A stretch of DNA of 26,151 nt from Entrophospora sp. SA101 (GCA_958430865.1 CAUDNR010000641.1:1290-27440); one strand, 5' to 3'; positions 1 to 10,280 are shown, counted from the first letter of the stretch. Notes: generated by a model not told the origin, from the letters alone. Program-made: numbers and translations.

Positions 1-69
1 GATGATCTGGACTTAGAGAGGTTACAGCTATATTCTAGTGAAGTTTCAGAAGCAATGGGCTCTGTGTAA
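1..69 (+). CDS. possible 3' end of a gene cut by the window edge
   Basis: Frame 1 is open from the first base to a TAA at 67-69 and reads DDLDLERLQLYSSEVSEAMG, then SV. The stretch is richer in GC than the DNA that follows and has a balanced, acidic amino-acid mix, so it could be the C-terminal end of a plus-strand gene starting outside the window. Twenty-two codons are too few to identify a family, and chance is a real alternative. Confidence 0.2.
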   Translation, partial: DDLDLERLQLYSSEVSEAMGSV

Positions 70-437
70 CCACCTGCATATTATACAAATGACTGTTGAT
101 ATGCAACAGTGTCCACTATGCTCCCAATTACTCATTTTTTTATTATGCGAACATGGTTTGAAAATTTTTCCAGTTATAGTTTCAATGTTACAGATTGATG
201 TTATGTAAAAAAGTCAATTTTGGTAAAAAAGACTTATAACCGGTTTTTTCTAGAAAACCCCCCAAATATAACAAATGGGGGATTTTAATAATCACATTAC
301 TAAATTTTGATCCCTGAAATCATTGGTAATACCAATGTTCACTTTGTCTGGTTTTGTTACAGCATGCCCCAAATATAAATAAATTTCTTGTTTTTGTGTA
401 ATGATGATGTCATAAAAAATATATATTATTATCCAAA
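70..437. other. AT-rich upstream region of the first BTB-TLDc gene
   Basis: No gene is visible. A GC-paired imperfect hairpin lies at about 254-286 (a run of six C, a 13-base loop, then five G). A related CCCCAAATATAA string recurs near 366-377. The last bases before the start codon (ATTATTATCCAAAATG) closely match those before the second BTB-TLDc gene (ATAATTATCCAAAATG), so this short leader was duplicated with the gene or conserved. Confidence 0.4.
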
Positions 438-1996
438 ATGGTTTTAAATGTTTTAAGAAACTTGTTGAATGAATCTGATTATTATGATGTGGAAATCAAG
501 GTTGGAAAAGATGAGGATGTTAAAACTTTCAAAGCCCATTCTAATATTTTGAAAGCAAGATCTTCATATTTTAAAGCAGCATTATCAAATAATTGGGTAA
601 AAAAATCTGAAGATGGAATTATTTTATTTGTAAAAGAAAATATTTCTCCAAAAATATTTGAAGCTGTGTTAATGTAAGAACTATATTTATTTAATTTATT
701 ATTGTTATTAAATTTTTTTTTGTATTCAAATATATTTAAAAATCAAAAATTTTTTTTAAAAGGTATAATATTTATAATGGGATTGTTAATATTGATAATT
801 TCAATCCAGATGAAATTCTTGAACTGCTGGAAGCTTGTGATGAATTAAATTTCACTGAATTAGTTGAGGATTTACAAAAATATTTAATCATTGAGAAACA
901 AAATTGGATTCAACAGAATTTAATTTATCTTTATAAAATTTCATCAAAACATTCATTTAACTTGCTTCAGGATTATTGCAATGAAAATCCAGAATCATTT
1001 TTGGAATCTGATGATTTCACTAATATTGAAAAACCAATACTTATGACTATATTGGAAAGAGATGACCTTAAATTAAAGGAAACTAAAATTTGGGATTATG
1101 TTATTCAATGGGGAATTTGGCAAAATAACAAAAAGTTTAAAAAAGATATTTCAGAGTGGGATGAAGATGACTTTAAACAGTTAAAAAATGCTTTAGAGAA
1201 TATTATAACATTAATTAGATTTGATCAAATATCTTCAGATGATTTTTATAAAAAAATCAAACCATTTAAAAAAATTTTTAATAAAGAATTTTATAAAGAA
1301 ATTCTTGAATATTATCTTAGTAATGAATGGCAACCAAAATTGTTACTTAAAAGAGGACCAAGGAAAGGAAAAAGGAAATTATTAAATTCAGGAATGAAAT
1401 CCTTAATATCTATTTGGATTGATGAGAAAAGTGACATAAATTGTAAAAATAATTACTTACCATATAAATTTGAATTGATTTTTAGCAGTTTTCAAGATGG
1501 ACTTTCAAGGGCAGTTTTCCAGGAAAAATGCTATAGTATTGAACAAACAATTGTTATCATGAAATTTAAAGAGACAGGGGAATTAGTTGGAGGATATAAT
1601 CCAGTTTCCTGGAATTTAAAGGGAAAATTTCCAAATGAAAATTATGGTTATTATATTAAAACTGATAAAAGTTTTATTTTTAAAATTGAACAAAATCAAA
1701 TAATTAATTCAATACTGAGTAGGGTCAAAAATCCTGAATATGCAATATATCATAATAATAATAATAGAATTACTACTAATGCTTTTGGTATTATACAAAT
1801 TCATGTAGAATGTCATGAAAGATTAATAGATTTTCGTGATTTAGACATACACAATAATATTATTAATAATGAGCTTTATTGTTATTACAATCATAAATAC
1901 TTTAATAGATACAAAAAAAATTTAAATCTTAAAAATAGCAACAAGAAAATTCATTTGTTAGAAGAATTTGAAGTATATAAATTAGTAAAGAATTAG
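438..1996 (+). CDS. BTB-BACK-TLDc domain protein, copy 1 (two exons)
   Basis: CDS join(438..673,763..1996), 489 aa. Intron 674-762 starts GTAAGA, ends AAAAG and splits an ATG codon in phase 2. Removing it joins the BTB fold across YNIYNGIVNIDNF. Domains: BTB/POZ at about residues 14-107 (YYDVEIKVG, TFKAHSNILKARSSYFKAAL, NISPKIFEAVLM), a BACK-like helical linker at about 110-260 (IWDYVIQWGIWQN), and TLDc from about 290 to the end (FELIFSSFQDGLSRAVFQEK, then GELVGGYNPVSW near 351-362). BTB-BACK proteins often act as CUL3 substrate adaptors and TLDc is linked to oxidation resistance; a role here is inferred from family only. The gene is intact and charged-residue rich, with no signal peptide. 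It is the first of a tandem pair with the gene at 3540. Length and layout match the expanded Glomeromycotina family. Confidence 0.88.
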
Positions 1997-2149
1997 GATA
2001 ATTTAATTGTAATATTTTGGAATTTCCAAATCAACTAATATTAAATTTTAAATAATATTTTTGATGCAGGTGGTTATAATAAAAAAATACATTCATTTGT
2101 TTAAAATGTTAACATTATAATAATCTTCTATTCTTGATTGTATTTGTTC
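1997..2149. other. 3' flank of BTB-TLDc copy 1
   Basis: AT-rich DNA with no coding signal. Similarity to the flank of copy 2 stops about ten bases after the stop codon (AATTAGGATAAT then diverging), which places the right edge of the duplicated unit here. Confidence 0.4.
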
Positions 2150-2940
2150 TTGAGAACTTTATAAGAAACTTTACTTTTCAATTTTCTTGATGTTTCTAAT
2201 TACTTGAAAATCAATATCCAAATTTTTTTGTTTTATGTATTTAAATGCAGTTTCCAAACATTTTATAGCTTCTATACTAGCAACCATTGGCTCAAGTTCA
2301 TTTGTTTCATCATTGCCATCTCCAACTTCATTTCATCCTTTAATGATATTTTACAATTTCTTCTTGAACAAGAGTATTTTTGACAATTGTAATATATTCA
2401 TTTGCATCTAAATGGTCGGAAAAGTGAAATAGGGTAATCAAACTATTTATTTCATTTAATTCTTATTGATGATTTAAATCTTCAACCATTAAATCAGTTG
2501 AACTTTGATTATTTATTGTTTTAGTTTTTTTCCCAGCTATTTTCAATCGTTTCAGTTGTAATTTGATTCCAAAGTATTGATTTCAGATACTTTATCATTA
2601 TTCACTGCTTCTCGGTAAGTTCTAATTTGTTTTGACAAGGGATTTTTACTAAAGAATTTGAAAAATAATTTATGTTAAAATAAAAAATATTAATAGAGGT
2701 TTGCTTAATTACCTTTAAAACTATAGATTATCCTTTTATCTAAAGGTTGTAGAATAGATATAGTAATAGGAGGAAAAAAATGAACTTTAATATTTGACAA
2801 AGTAGGTATATTTTCGGCATTGTGAGAACTTGCATTATCTAAAAGCAAGATTATATTTCTACGTTCTCGAACCATCTTTCATTAAATCTTTCTAAATAGT
2901 GTTTAAAAATACTTCTTTGCATCCATGCTTTAGTATTCCA
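2150..2940 (-). pseudogene. decayed pogo/Tigger-type (DDE_1) transposase, C-terminal part
   Basis: Read on the minus strand from 2940 downwards, the DNA keeps clear DDE_1 superfamily signatures. These are NTKAWMQRSIFKHYLERFNE, then after a frameshift RRNIILLLDNASSHNAENIP (the LLLDNASSH block carries the second catalytic Asp), and FFPPITISILQPLDKRIIYS, matching the family's FLPPNTTSxLQPLDQGII. A plausible intron (GTAATT to CTTTAG, about 2653-2716) follows SFK. Downstream frames contain several stops, but the tail EAIKCLETAFKYIKQ resembles the C-terminal helix of these transposases. The N-terminal DNA-binding half is absent. Multiple frameshifts and stops make this a dead remnant lodged between the two BTB-TLDc genes. 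Confidence 0.8.
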
Positions 2941-3188
2941 ATAATAACAAACTATATGTATTTATAACTATTACGGGTGCCTATTTAGAATTAAGAAATG
3001 CCAAGGATGCCATTTACATAGCATGTTGTCCTATATTAATAGTTCAAATTATAATAAGTTACTATGTATATAAATATTTTTCTTTAATTCATCATGATTA
3101 TTATAAATTTCATACAGTACCAGGCTCTGATATTATTGAAACTATGACAAAGTTGATAAATATGAATGGTCAATTAATTATTGTGTAA
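2934..3188 (+). other. 84-codon open frame without Met start, hydrophobic segment
   Basis: The plus strand is open from 2934 to a TAA at 3186-3188. It reads GAYLELRNAKDAIYIACC, then a hydrophobic run PILIVQIIISYYVYKYF that could span a membrane, then HTVPGSDIIETMTKLINMNG. An 84-codon opening is unlikely by chance in DNA this rich in TA stops, and local GC is higher than in the surroundings. There is no ATG before the IETM motif. It may be an exon or a gene scrap brought in next to the Tigger remnant, which it overlaps by seven bases. I do not recognise the family. Confidence 0.3.
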
Positions 3189-3539
3189 ATTGAATTTTCT
3201 TACGTTCATACATTCGTGACCAATAGAATTATTTTCTTATATCTATAATAAATAGAGTTAGTTAATGAATATATATTAATATATATATATATATATATAT
3301 AAGAAAATAAATTTGAATTTTCTTGCGTCTTGAAATTAAAACGTTATTGACAATTTGTTTTAGTGACATCTAATATGTTTCATCTATATGTTCTCTCGTT
3401 TTTTCAACTAATATCAATTATAATTATATATTATAAAGCAACAAAAAGTATGGGGTTCAGATTCAATTTCCAAAATTGGAAAAACCCTGATTTATGTTGT
3501 ATAAATGAAAATTTTAGAAAAGTATTATAATTATCCAAA
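3189..3539. other. AT-rich intergenic DNA with an (AT)n tract
   Basis: No gene is visible. An (AT)n microsatellite occupies about 3266-3301. The last 20 bases repeat the leader of the first BTB-TLDc gene. Confidence 0.5.
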
Positions 3540-5079
3540 ATGCAAAATGACTTTAAATATTTTAATAATGAATCTGATTATTATGATGTGGAAATCAAGG
3601 TTGGAAAAGATGAGGATGTTAAAACTTTCAAAGTTAATTCTAATATTTTGAAAGCAGGATCTTCATATTTTAAAGTAGGATTATCAAATAATTGGGTAAA
3701 GAAGTCTGAAGATGGAATTATTTTATTTGAAAAAGAAAATATCTCTCCAAAAATATTTGAAGTTATATTATTGTAAGAATTATATTTATTTAATTTATTG
3801 TTGTTATTAATTTTTTTTTAGTTTAAAAAAAAAAAAATCAAATATATCTAAAAAGTAAAAATTTTTTTAAAGGTATATTTATAATGAGGGGATTGTTAAT
3901 GTTGATGATTTCAACCCAGATGAAATTCTTGAACTGTTGGAAGCTTGTGATGAATTAGATTTCACTGAATTAATTGAGGATTTACAAAAACATTTAATCA
4001 TTAAAAAAGAAAATTGGGTTCAACAGAACTTAATTTATCTTTATGAAATTTCATCAAAATATTCATTTAACTTGCTTCAGGATTATTGTAATGAAAATCC
4101 AGAATTATTTTTGGAATCTGATGATTTCACTGATATTGAAAAACCAATACTTATAACTATATTGGAAAAAGATGATCTTAAGTTAAGAGAAGTTGAAATT
4201 TGGGATTATGTTATTCAATGGGGAATTTGGCAAAATAACAAAGAGTTGAGAAAAGATATTAAAGATATTTCAGAGTGGGATGAAGATGATTTTATACAGT
4301 TAAAAAATGCATTAGAGAATATTATAATGTTAATTAGATTTGATCAAATATCTTCAGATGATTTTTATAAAAAAATTAAACCATTTAAAAAAATTTTTAA
4401 TAAAGAATTTTATAAAGAAATTCTTGAATACTATCTTAGTAATGAATGGCAGCCAAAATTGTTACTTCAAAGAGGACCAAGGAAAGGAAAAAGGAAATTA
4501 TTAAATTCAGAAATGAAATCCTTAATATCTATTTGGATTGATGAGAAAAATAATATGAATAATGAAGACAATTACTTGCCATACAAATTTGAATTGATTT
4601 TTAGCAGTTTTCGAGATGGATTTTCAAGGCTGGCCATTGAGGAGAAATGCTACAACATCGAACAAACAATTGTTATTATGAAACTTAAAGAGACAGGAGA
4701 ATTAGTTGGGGGATATAATCCAGTTTTCTGGAATTTAAAAGAAAAGTCATTGGACGATGATTATTGGATTCAAACTGATAAAAGTTTTATTTTTAAAATT
4801 GAGCAAAATCAAATATGTAATTCAATATTGAGTAGAAGAGTCAAAGAACCTGATAATGATGGTAGTAATAAAATTACTAAATTTTGTGAAAGGTTAATAT
4901 TAATAGATTTCCTTGATTTAAGCATACGTGTTAGCTCTAAAAATGGGCTTCATTGTTTTTATTATTATTATAATTATGAATATTTTAATAGTTATGAAAA
5001 AAATTTAAACCTTAAAAATAGCAACAAGATAATTCATTTGTTAGAAGAATTTGAAGTATATAAATTAGTAAAGAATTAG
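3540..5079 (+). CDS. BTB-BACK-TLDc domain protein, copy 2 (two exons)
   Basis: CDS join(3540..3772,3873..5079), 479 aa. Intron 3773-3872 (GTAAGA to TAAAG) sits at the same codon and phase as in copy 1 and restores VILLYIYNEGIVNVDDF. Domains are as in copy 1: BTB (DVEIKVGKDEDVKTFKVNSN), BACK-like linker (EIWDYVIQWGIW) and TLDc (YKFELIFSSFRDGFSR, then GELVGGYNPVFW). Most of exon 2 is nearly identical to copy 1. Differences cluster in the first 10 residues (MQNDFKYFNNESD against MVLNVLRNLLNESD) and in the last third of TLDc, where small in-frame indels occur (for example RVKEPDNDGSNKITKF). Both copies remain open, which suggests recent tandem duplication with the C-terminal surface changing fastest. 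A CUL3-adaptor role is possible but unproven. Confidence 0.88.
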
Positions 5080-5123
5080 GATAATCTAATATTTATATAA
5101 ATAAATTTCACTCTTGTGTTTCA

Positions 5124-5231
5124 TGTGATGATGAATTAAATTTCACTGAATTAATTGAAAATTTACATTTAATTCATAATGAAGAATTATTAATGTTATT
5201 GTAGTCTATATAAAATTTCATGAGATATAAT
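5124..5231 (+). pseudogene. third BTB-TLDc copy, 5' scrap of exon 2
   Basis: DDELNFTELIENL is encoded at about 5127-5165 and matches CDELNFTELVEDLQ of copy 1. The similarity continues weakly through CTATATAAAATTTCATGAG (copy 1 CTTTATAAAATTTCATCA) with deletions and a stop. It stops where a hAT-like terminal repeat begins at 5232. The matching C-terminal scrap lies at 5830-5904. Confidence 0.65.
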
Positions 5232-5800
5232 TGAAGCTTCGAACGGTCCGGTTTCAGTTTACTCTTTGAACAGAACCTTTAGGCTAGAAACTACTTGGCA
5301 GTCCCTGGTATTTTAATAAACTTATTATGACAACCAATGTATCGGTTGAACGATTTTTTTCTGGAGGCATAGACTTTATCATTCGAAGGCGTTGTAGTTT
5401 AGAACCTGAAGCAATAAAGTTTGCGTGTGGTTAAAAAGTTGGCGGAGACGATCAATTTTATATATGAATTGAAAAAAAAACAAAACATCATTAGGGTTTT
5501 TGATCTGAATAAGTTTATTCGAATTATTTGTTTTATTCGTTATGAATTTCGTATTCTAACTACATTGAAAGTTTAGTCGAGTAATTCGAATAAAATGAAT
5601 AAAACGAGTAAAACTAATAATTCGAATAAAATAAATAATTCGAATAAAGCGAATAATTCGAATTAAATATTAAGATTGAGTTACATTACGAATAATTCAA
5701 ATTAGGATCTATATTACGAATAGAATGTTTGAAATTTTTGGGCCAAATGTAAACCGAAAAACCGAATCGAATCGTTCGGACATACACGACTGCATTAATA
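5232..5800 (+). mobile_element. hAT transposon remnant interrupting the third BTB-TLDc copy
   Basis: The left end TGAAGCTTCGAACGGTCCG resembles the terminal repeat of the complete hAT element at 21752 (TAAAGCTCCGAACGAGCCG). Near 5765-5782, the right side has CCGAATCGAATCGTTCGG, which is a partial inverted match, but the expected outer bases are missing. Inside is the C-terminal hAT dimerisation domain (next entry) and a degenerate run of GAATAATTC/GAATAAAA units at about 5577-5665, like the internal repeat of the 21752 element. It is incomplete and inactive. Confidence 0.55.
5283..5434 (+). pseudogene. hAT transposase C-terminal dimerisation domain fragment
   Basis: ARNYLAVPG is encoded at about 5284-5310. 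About 28 unrelated bases follow, and then the frame from about 5341 to the TAA at 5432 reads SVERFFSGGIDFIIRRRCSL and EPEAIKFACG. This is the conserved hAT C-terminal block (family pattern: ARDYLAIPATSVPVERVFS-GG, then a run ending in the W/C-rich tail). The inserted bases and the lack of an upstream transposase body show it is a fragment. Orientation is plus. Confidence 0.8.
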
Positions 5801-5829
5801 ATTAACCTCAATATTATTGTTATTTTGTT

Positions 5830-5904
5830 TGAAAACCAAATGATTTTCATGAAAAAGATTTGATCTTGGAAGAATTGAAAGTATATAAATCACTGAAGAA
5901 TTAG
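5830..5904 (+). pseudogene. third BTB-TLDc copy, C-terminal scrap
   Basis: DLILEELKVYKSLKN followed by TAG is encoded at 5857-5904 and matches HLLEEFEVYKLVKN-stop at the end of both intact genes. It lies just beyond the hAT remnant, so one BTB-TLDc copy was broken and mostly deleted here. Confidence 0.7.
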
Positions 5905-6166
5905 ATATGGATATTTAAAACAATTGTGTTTTCACGTTTTCAAAACGATGTATATGTTTAATTCAGAATTATATAACAAAACTTGGATTATATAATTCGA
6001 AACACGAATGTGCATTTTTATTATGCTATAATATGTATTAAATTAGGTAATTCTAATCATCGATTGATTTGACCTTTAAGGCTTGTAAATTGTTAAATAT
6101 ATAATAAAATTTTGGGTTTTATAATATTAACTTCTATTTATCTGTCAAATTGTTCTGAATAACGAG
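5905..6166. other. AT-rich intergenic DNA
   Basis: No coding signal, repeat or RNA gene could be recognised. Confidence 0.4.
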
Positions 6167-6994
6167 TTATTTGGAAGTTCTGTTGCTACCAAAATCACGT
6201 TCGAGTCTTTTGTGATTCCGATAATAAATCACCCGTAAATAAGTTTCCTGAGCTTCAAGGTGATTTCTTGGGAGTCGATCAATAATCCAAAATGATTATT
6301 AACGTATGAAGAGGATAATAATAGTAATAGGCAAATTTCATATATAGACCAATTCGAAGATGAAATAATTTTTTTTTTTAAATCAAAACATTTTAATTTG
6401 ATTATATTATATAATTTTCTCTGAGTTAAAATAAAAACAAACTTCTCTAAAGTTTCCATGAAATATACTCCCTTTTTCACCCTTGTCATTGGCATTATCT
6501 GTGGCCTAATGGTTAGCGTAGCTACTGTGTAATTAAATGAAACAAAAGTTTTCAAGAGAAAAATATGCAAACTATTGTATATTTTACAGTTTTTCGAATA
6601 TAGCAGAAAGCTTGATAAGTTGTTAATCCCTCTTTCTAATAAATTATGTGTAATAATGTGTATACAGATTCCAGAACTGATCAATATTTTGTTTTACTGT
6701 TGTTACTTTATATTTACATTTTTGCAATGTATTCACAAACTTGTTGTTGAATTAACTTGGAATCTGTAATCTCTTTGAGTGGCATGGTATAATTGTAGTT
6801 CTTGTCGAAATTAGAGCCTTTTGACGATAAAAAGTAAGTTTATCTTGAATTTCAAATGATGTTTGTGTAGAGGGGAATTGATCTTGGAAAAATGGAATCA
6901 ACCACTCTGATTCGAGGTAAAATAGATGTTAGGCCTCTGGAACTTTTTGGGAAAAGCGAAGAGCACTTGCACTAGTAAAATTAGGTCGAGACAT
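6167..6994 (-). pseudogene. unrecognised spliced gene or pseudogene
   Basis: Several coding-like blocks follow one another on the minus strand. From an ATG at 6992-6994 the frame reads MSRPNFTSASALRFSQKVPE, then A and an in-frame TAA (6929-6931), then ESEWLIPFFQDQFPSTQTSF and TFYRQKALISTRTTIIPCHS up to a stop at 6752-6754. Further on are VATLTIRPQIMPMTRVKKGV (about 6470-6540) and a final block NHLEAQETYLRVIYYRNHKR LERDFGSNRTSK ending in TAA at 6167-6169. GC is higher than in the flanks. A short early intron (for example donor GTGCTC, acceptor AATCAG) would remove the TAA, but I cannot fix a full exon chain. I do not recognise the family. Either a real multi-exon gene or a decayed one; it is in the same orientation as the branching-enzyme pseudogene next door. 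Confidence 0.35.
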
Positions 6995-7149
6995 TTCGAT
7001 CAAGAAATAAATTGGGGAAAGAATGAAAGAGCAGTAAATTTTTATTTTATAAAAAATAAACGATAAAATATACATTTCATAGCAAAATAATTTTTTGGAT
7101 CACTCTCTCCATGGGATAAATAAGTTATTATACAGAGAACGTGTATTTT

Positions 7150-9005
7150 CACGGCTACACCGTAAAAAATCATTGATATAAATGGTTCCCGTGGAATAAT
7201 TATTACATATACCTCTTGATGAAGTTCTTTCTTCCATTACAAAGTTCAGGTGTTAAAAAATAAGATGCACTCATCAATTCTATCATAATCCCAAATCTTT
7301 TATTACCCGAGTTCAATATAATTTTGTATGTTTTCCAGACCATCTTTATAGTCAGGAATGAATTTACAGGATGTAAATTGGAATCCATAAGTTTCCTCGT
7401 TCAAACATAATAACCTTATAACCTTCATGTTTTATTAAGATGTGAGCCTTTCAACAATCAAAATTAAAGATTGTCATTATTTAATATTATTATTTATTTA
7501 CGTAATGTGAGTGAATCTAACCAACCATGATTTCTTCCAAATTTGCATGGCTTTATCAAGCTCATTCAAATATCTGTATCTTAAAAGTTTACCATCACGA
7601 TATTCTTGCATAATGATATGAATTATTATTTTCTTGACGAGGAAATCTAACCAATCTAAATGCCCAAATTTATTGTCTTCAAAATTAAGATATCCTTTAC
7701 CTCCAAGTCCAAGTGTTAATAACAGCCTAAATTAAGAATGATAATATTAATTAAGAAATTCTTTGTCATCCTTTCAAAAAAAAAAAAAAAAAGGAATTGG
7801 GAAAGGTTACCTGATAATCATATGTAATTCCATTCCATGATCAATAATTGGAGGGAGAAGAGCCAAATCGGACATATTAGTATACATTTCTTTATCAATT
7901 AGCCAGAAAGCAATTGTTTTATCACCTTTAGGTACTGGACGGCATGAACCAAGCATACCAGATACACCTTACATCAAATTTATAATAAATAAGTTTTTTG
8001 ATATGGAAATAAGAAAGATATAAAATCAACCTTCTGTCATTGTAATAAGATATGTATAAATTTGGCGCAACATATCATTTTTCTAATTAAAACAGTACAT
8101 ACTTTTAATATTTTTAAGTTCATAATTACCAGCATCAAATACACAACAACACCAAAGTATTCATGACAACCTCCAGAGAATCCGGTTCTAATACCATGAT
8201 ATATGTACATCATGTTGGTAATTATCAAATCTAAACCCATCAAATTATACTATTCCATAAAAAACCCAAGATTTGATGGCAAAAGTCGAAGCACCCATAA
8301 TTAAATAAGCAACTATTTATAATAAATAATATTTTTTTTAATGATGTTGACAGCAATATATATATTTATAAATATTTAGTAATTAATATTAATATTAATC
8401 ATCATTACCCATCCCAAACCAATGACTTCCTTCTCTTCCTTCATGGAAGTAGCAATGATCCGAACCATCGAACATATTCAAGCCATCCAAAACATCTTAG
8501 CAGTATTTTAACTCTTTAGGGGCTCCTGTTAATTAAAATGAAAATGAAAATTACTATATTTGTCTTTTTTGTAATAACGATGGTGATGATGATGATAATG
8601 ATGATGAATAATGATAAGTACTATAATGACACATAAAAGCTAGAAACTTGATATCCAAAAGAAACATAATCAATTGAATAGCATTATAACCTAGATCTTT
8701 ATACGAGGTAAATGCATTCATTATCTGCAAATTCTTTATAGGCCTGGTGTTGATACACGAATTTTTTATAAATATCATAAATTGTTAATATGTTAAAAAA
8801 CATTAAAAAAAAAAAGTCAACATACCATGCGTTTCACAAATTACATACATACTTATCGGGAGAATTCAAAAGACGCCGTCATATATACTCAACTCACAGA
8901 TAAATCTTGAGTTATGCGTTTAATACAAACTGGTAATCGATAAAATCATTTTGCATTGCCAAAAGTACAATTAGCAAAGTTAGATGAACCCCTCTTTGCT
9001 GATGA
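7150..9005 (-). pseudogene. 1,4-alpha-glucan (glycogen) branching enzyme pseudogene with introns
   Basis: Glycogen branching enzyme (GBE1/GLC3 family, GH13) makes alpha-1,6 branches in glycogen. Read downwards from 9005, family blocks occur in the right order: RLPVCIKRITQDLS and YDGVF (8870-8940); LGYNAIQL and FGYQVSSFY (about 8640-8705); GAPKELKY (about 8501-8525); [18 protein letters not shown] (8440-8497); FDGFRFD and YHGIRTGFSGGCHEYFG (about 8150-8250); [29 protein letters not shown] joined to [20 protein letters not shown] (7870-7970); GGKGYLNFEDNKFGHLDWLD and LLRYRYLNELDKAMQ (7540-7710); HEGYKVIMFERGNL and NGRKNF near the end (7205-7430). Several introns remain (for example 8083-8129, GTAATT to TTAG), so this is not a retrocopy. 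Frameshifts within FDGFRFD and WLDFPR, stops, and two internal deletions of conserved sequence make it non-functional. The functional gene is presumably elsewhere in the genome. Confidence 0.9.
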
Positions 9006-9529
9006 TGGTCGTTTTTTTTATCAATACTAAAATAAAATATAATTGGTTTACAAGTTAACTATTACAACAATAATAATAATTATTATTATATTTTTCAATA
9101 AAAAAATAAATTAATAAATTTCTTGATGGATTTAGTGTACTATTTATTTTATAACCAAAATTGATCAAATGACAATAAAATGATCAGAATGATTGAATGC
9201 TTGAATGGTTACATTCTTCATTTTTCCCCAAGCCACCTCCTACCTTCATTACTGTTTATATTGTTGATCCATTGTTTTATCGAATAATAGAAACATTATT
9301 TATAATTTTTTACCTTCCATCTATGGCAAAAAGGTTTTAACCACGGATCAAGTATGATTTTCTTTGAATAATAGTTTTTTCAAAAGCCATATTTTTCACG
9401 ATGGATTTTTTTATTTTGAAAAATAAATAATAAATTTTATCGATTATTATAAAATTAAAAAGGGTTAGATTTATTGATTATGTATTTTTGGCGCCAAGAT
9501 CCTTACATAAATAAAGTTACGTATTGGTA
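9006..9529. other. AT-rich DNA between branching-enzyme pseudogene and 2H-family gene
   Basis: No gene is recognised. The first part may hold the eroded N-terminal coding region of the branching enzyme, but no family motif is readable. The last bases before 9530 are the 3' flank of the minus-strand gene that ends there. Confidence 0.4.
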
Positions 9530-10280
9530 TTAGCATAACAAAATTTTTTCATGGATTTCAAATGGGTCATGAAATCCTTTACGAATGATCCAATACAATT
9601 CCGTCACATCGAATTCAATTATAGGATCACTTGAAAATTTAGAAGAAAAATTATTTATTGCGTTTTTCGCCGACACCTTTTTATAAATAAAAATTTAACA
9701 AAAAAATTTTTTCAAAAATATCATTTATATTTGACTGTTTGCTTACCTCGTCTCTAAATTGACCTAAAGATAAATGTGGTTTAAATCCTTCGTTCCCGAT
9801 TTTTATTAAATCGTCAAATTCAGGGAAACCAATTTTTATTTCTTCATCAAAACGTTCATCACCATTACCATTATCGCTTCTACCAATCAGCCTATCTTCC
9901 AATTCATTTAATATATTTTCAGGGTGTGTTTCAGGTTCAAGCCAAACTGTAGCACTTTTTTTCCCGTGCATAAAATAATTTAAATTTACAAGTTTTACTT
10001 TAAATGGTTTGATTGTCGATGATGCCAGTTGCAAATTATTTAATATATCTTTTGTCAAATTTTTCCCATTATTGTCTGGGAAATTTTGTTTTGGTGATGA
10101 TGATGATGATGACGACGGTGGCGGTAGTAATGGTAAAGTAAAAGGATAAATTAGATTAATGTGTGGCATCCATCTTTTGAAATGTTTATCATGTTTTTGT
10201 CTAATTTCTTGAATCTTTGGCCATAAATGTTCTGGAGGAATAACACAAATTGCAGACTTGTAAGATTTTTGCAAGTTCAT
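9530..10280 (-). CDS. 2'-5' RNA ligase-like (2H phosphoesterase superfamily) protein, two exons
   Basis: CDS complement(join(9530..9676,9747..10280)), 226 aa. Two H-x-N/S-L motifs carry the predicted catalytic histidines: MPHINLIYPF (H40) and FKPHLSLGQF (H169), the hallmark of the LigT/2_5_RNA_ligase2 fold, whose members cleave or ligate 2',5' or cyclic phosphates. The first motif has Asn where Thr/Ser is usual. A poly-Ser insert (about residues 56-63, from a GAT/GAC repeat) is low complexity. Reading on without splicing gives a false end (199 aa). A good intron, GTAAGC at 9746 to AAAAAG at 9677 (70 bp, phase 0), joins LGQFRDE to VSAKNAINNFSS and supplies the missing last strands, FDVTELYWIIRKGFHDPFEI. 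The substrate is unknown. It is divergent from the small gene at 10968. Confidence 0.85.

Noticed and set aside
5577..5665. Possible origin-like AT-rich array
   Set aside because: Similar repeats occur inside the hAT element at 21993, so transposon origin explains them better.
6495..6540. tRNA-like 5' half (TGGCCTAATGGTTAGCG resembles a D arm/A box)
   Set aside because: No T arm, no B box (GGTTCGA-type) downstream and no matching acceptor stem. The same bases fit the minus-strand coding-like frame TVATLTIRPQ.
9681..9745. Unspliced C-terminal end of the 2H-family protein
   Set aside because: A good donor and acceptor (GTAAGC to AAAAAG) give a longer in-frame product with family-like strands, so the read-through end is intronic.
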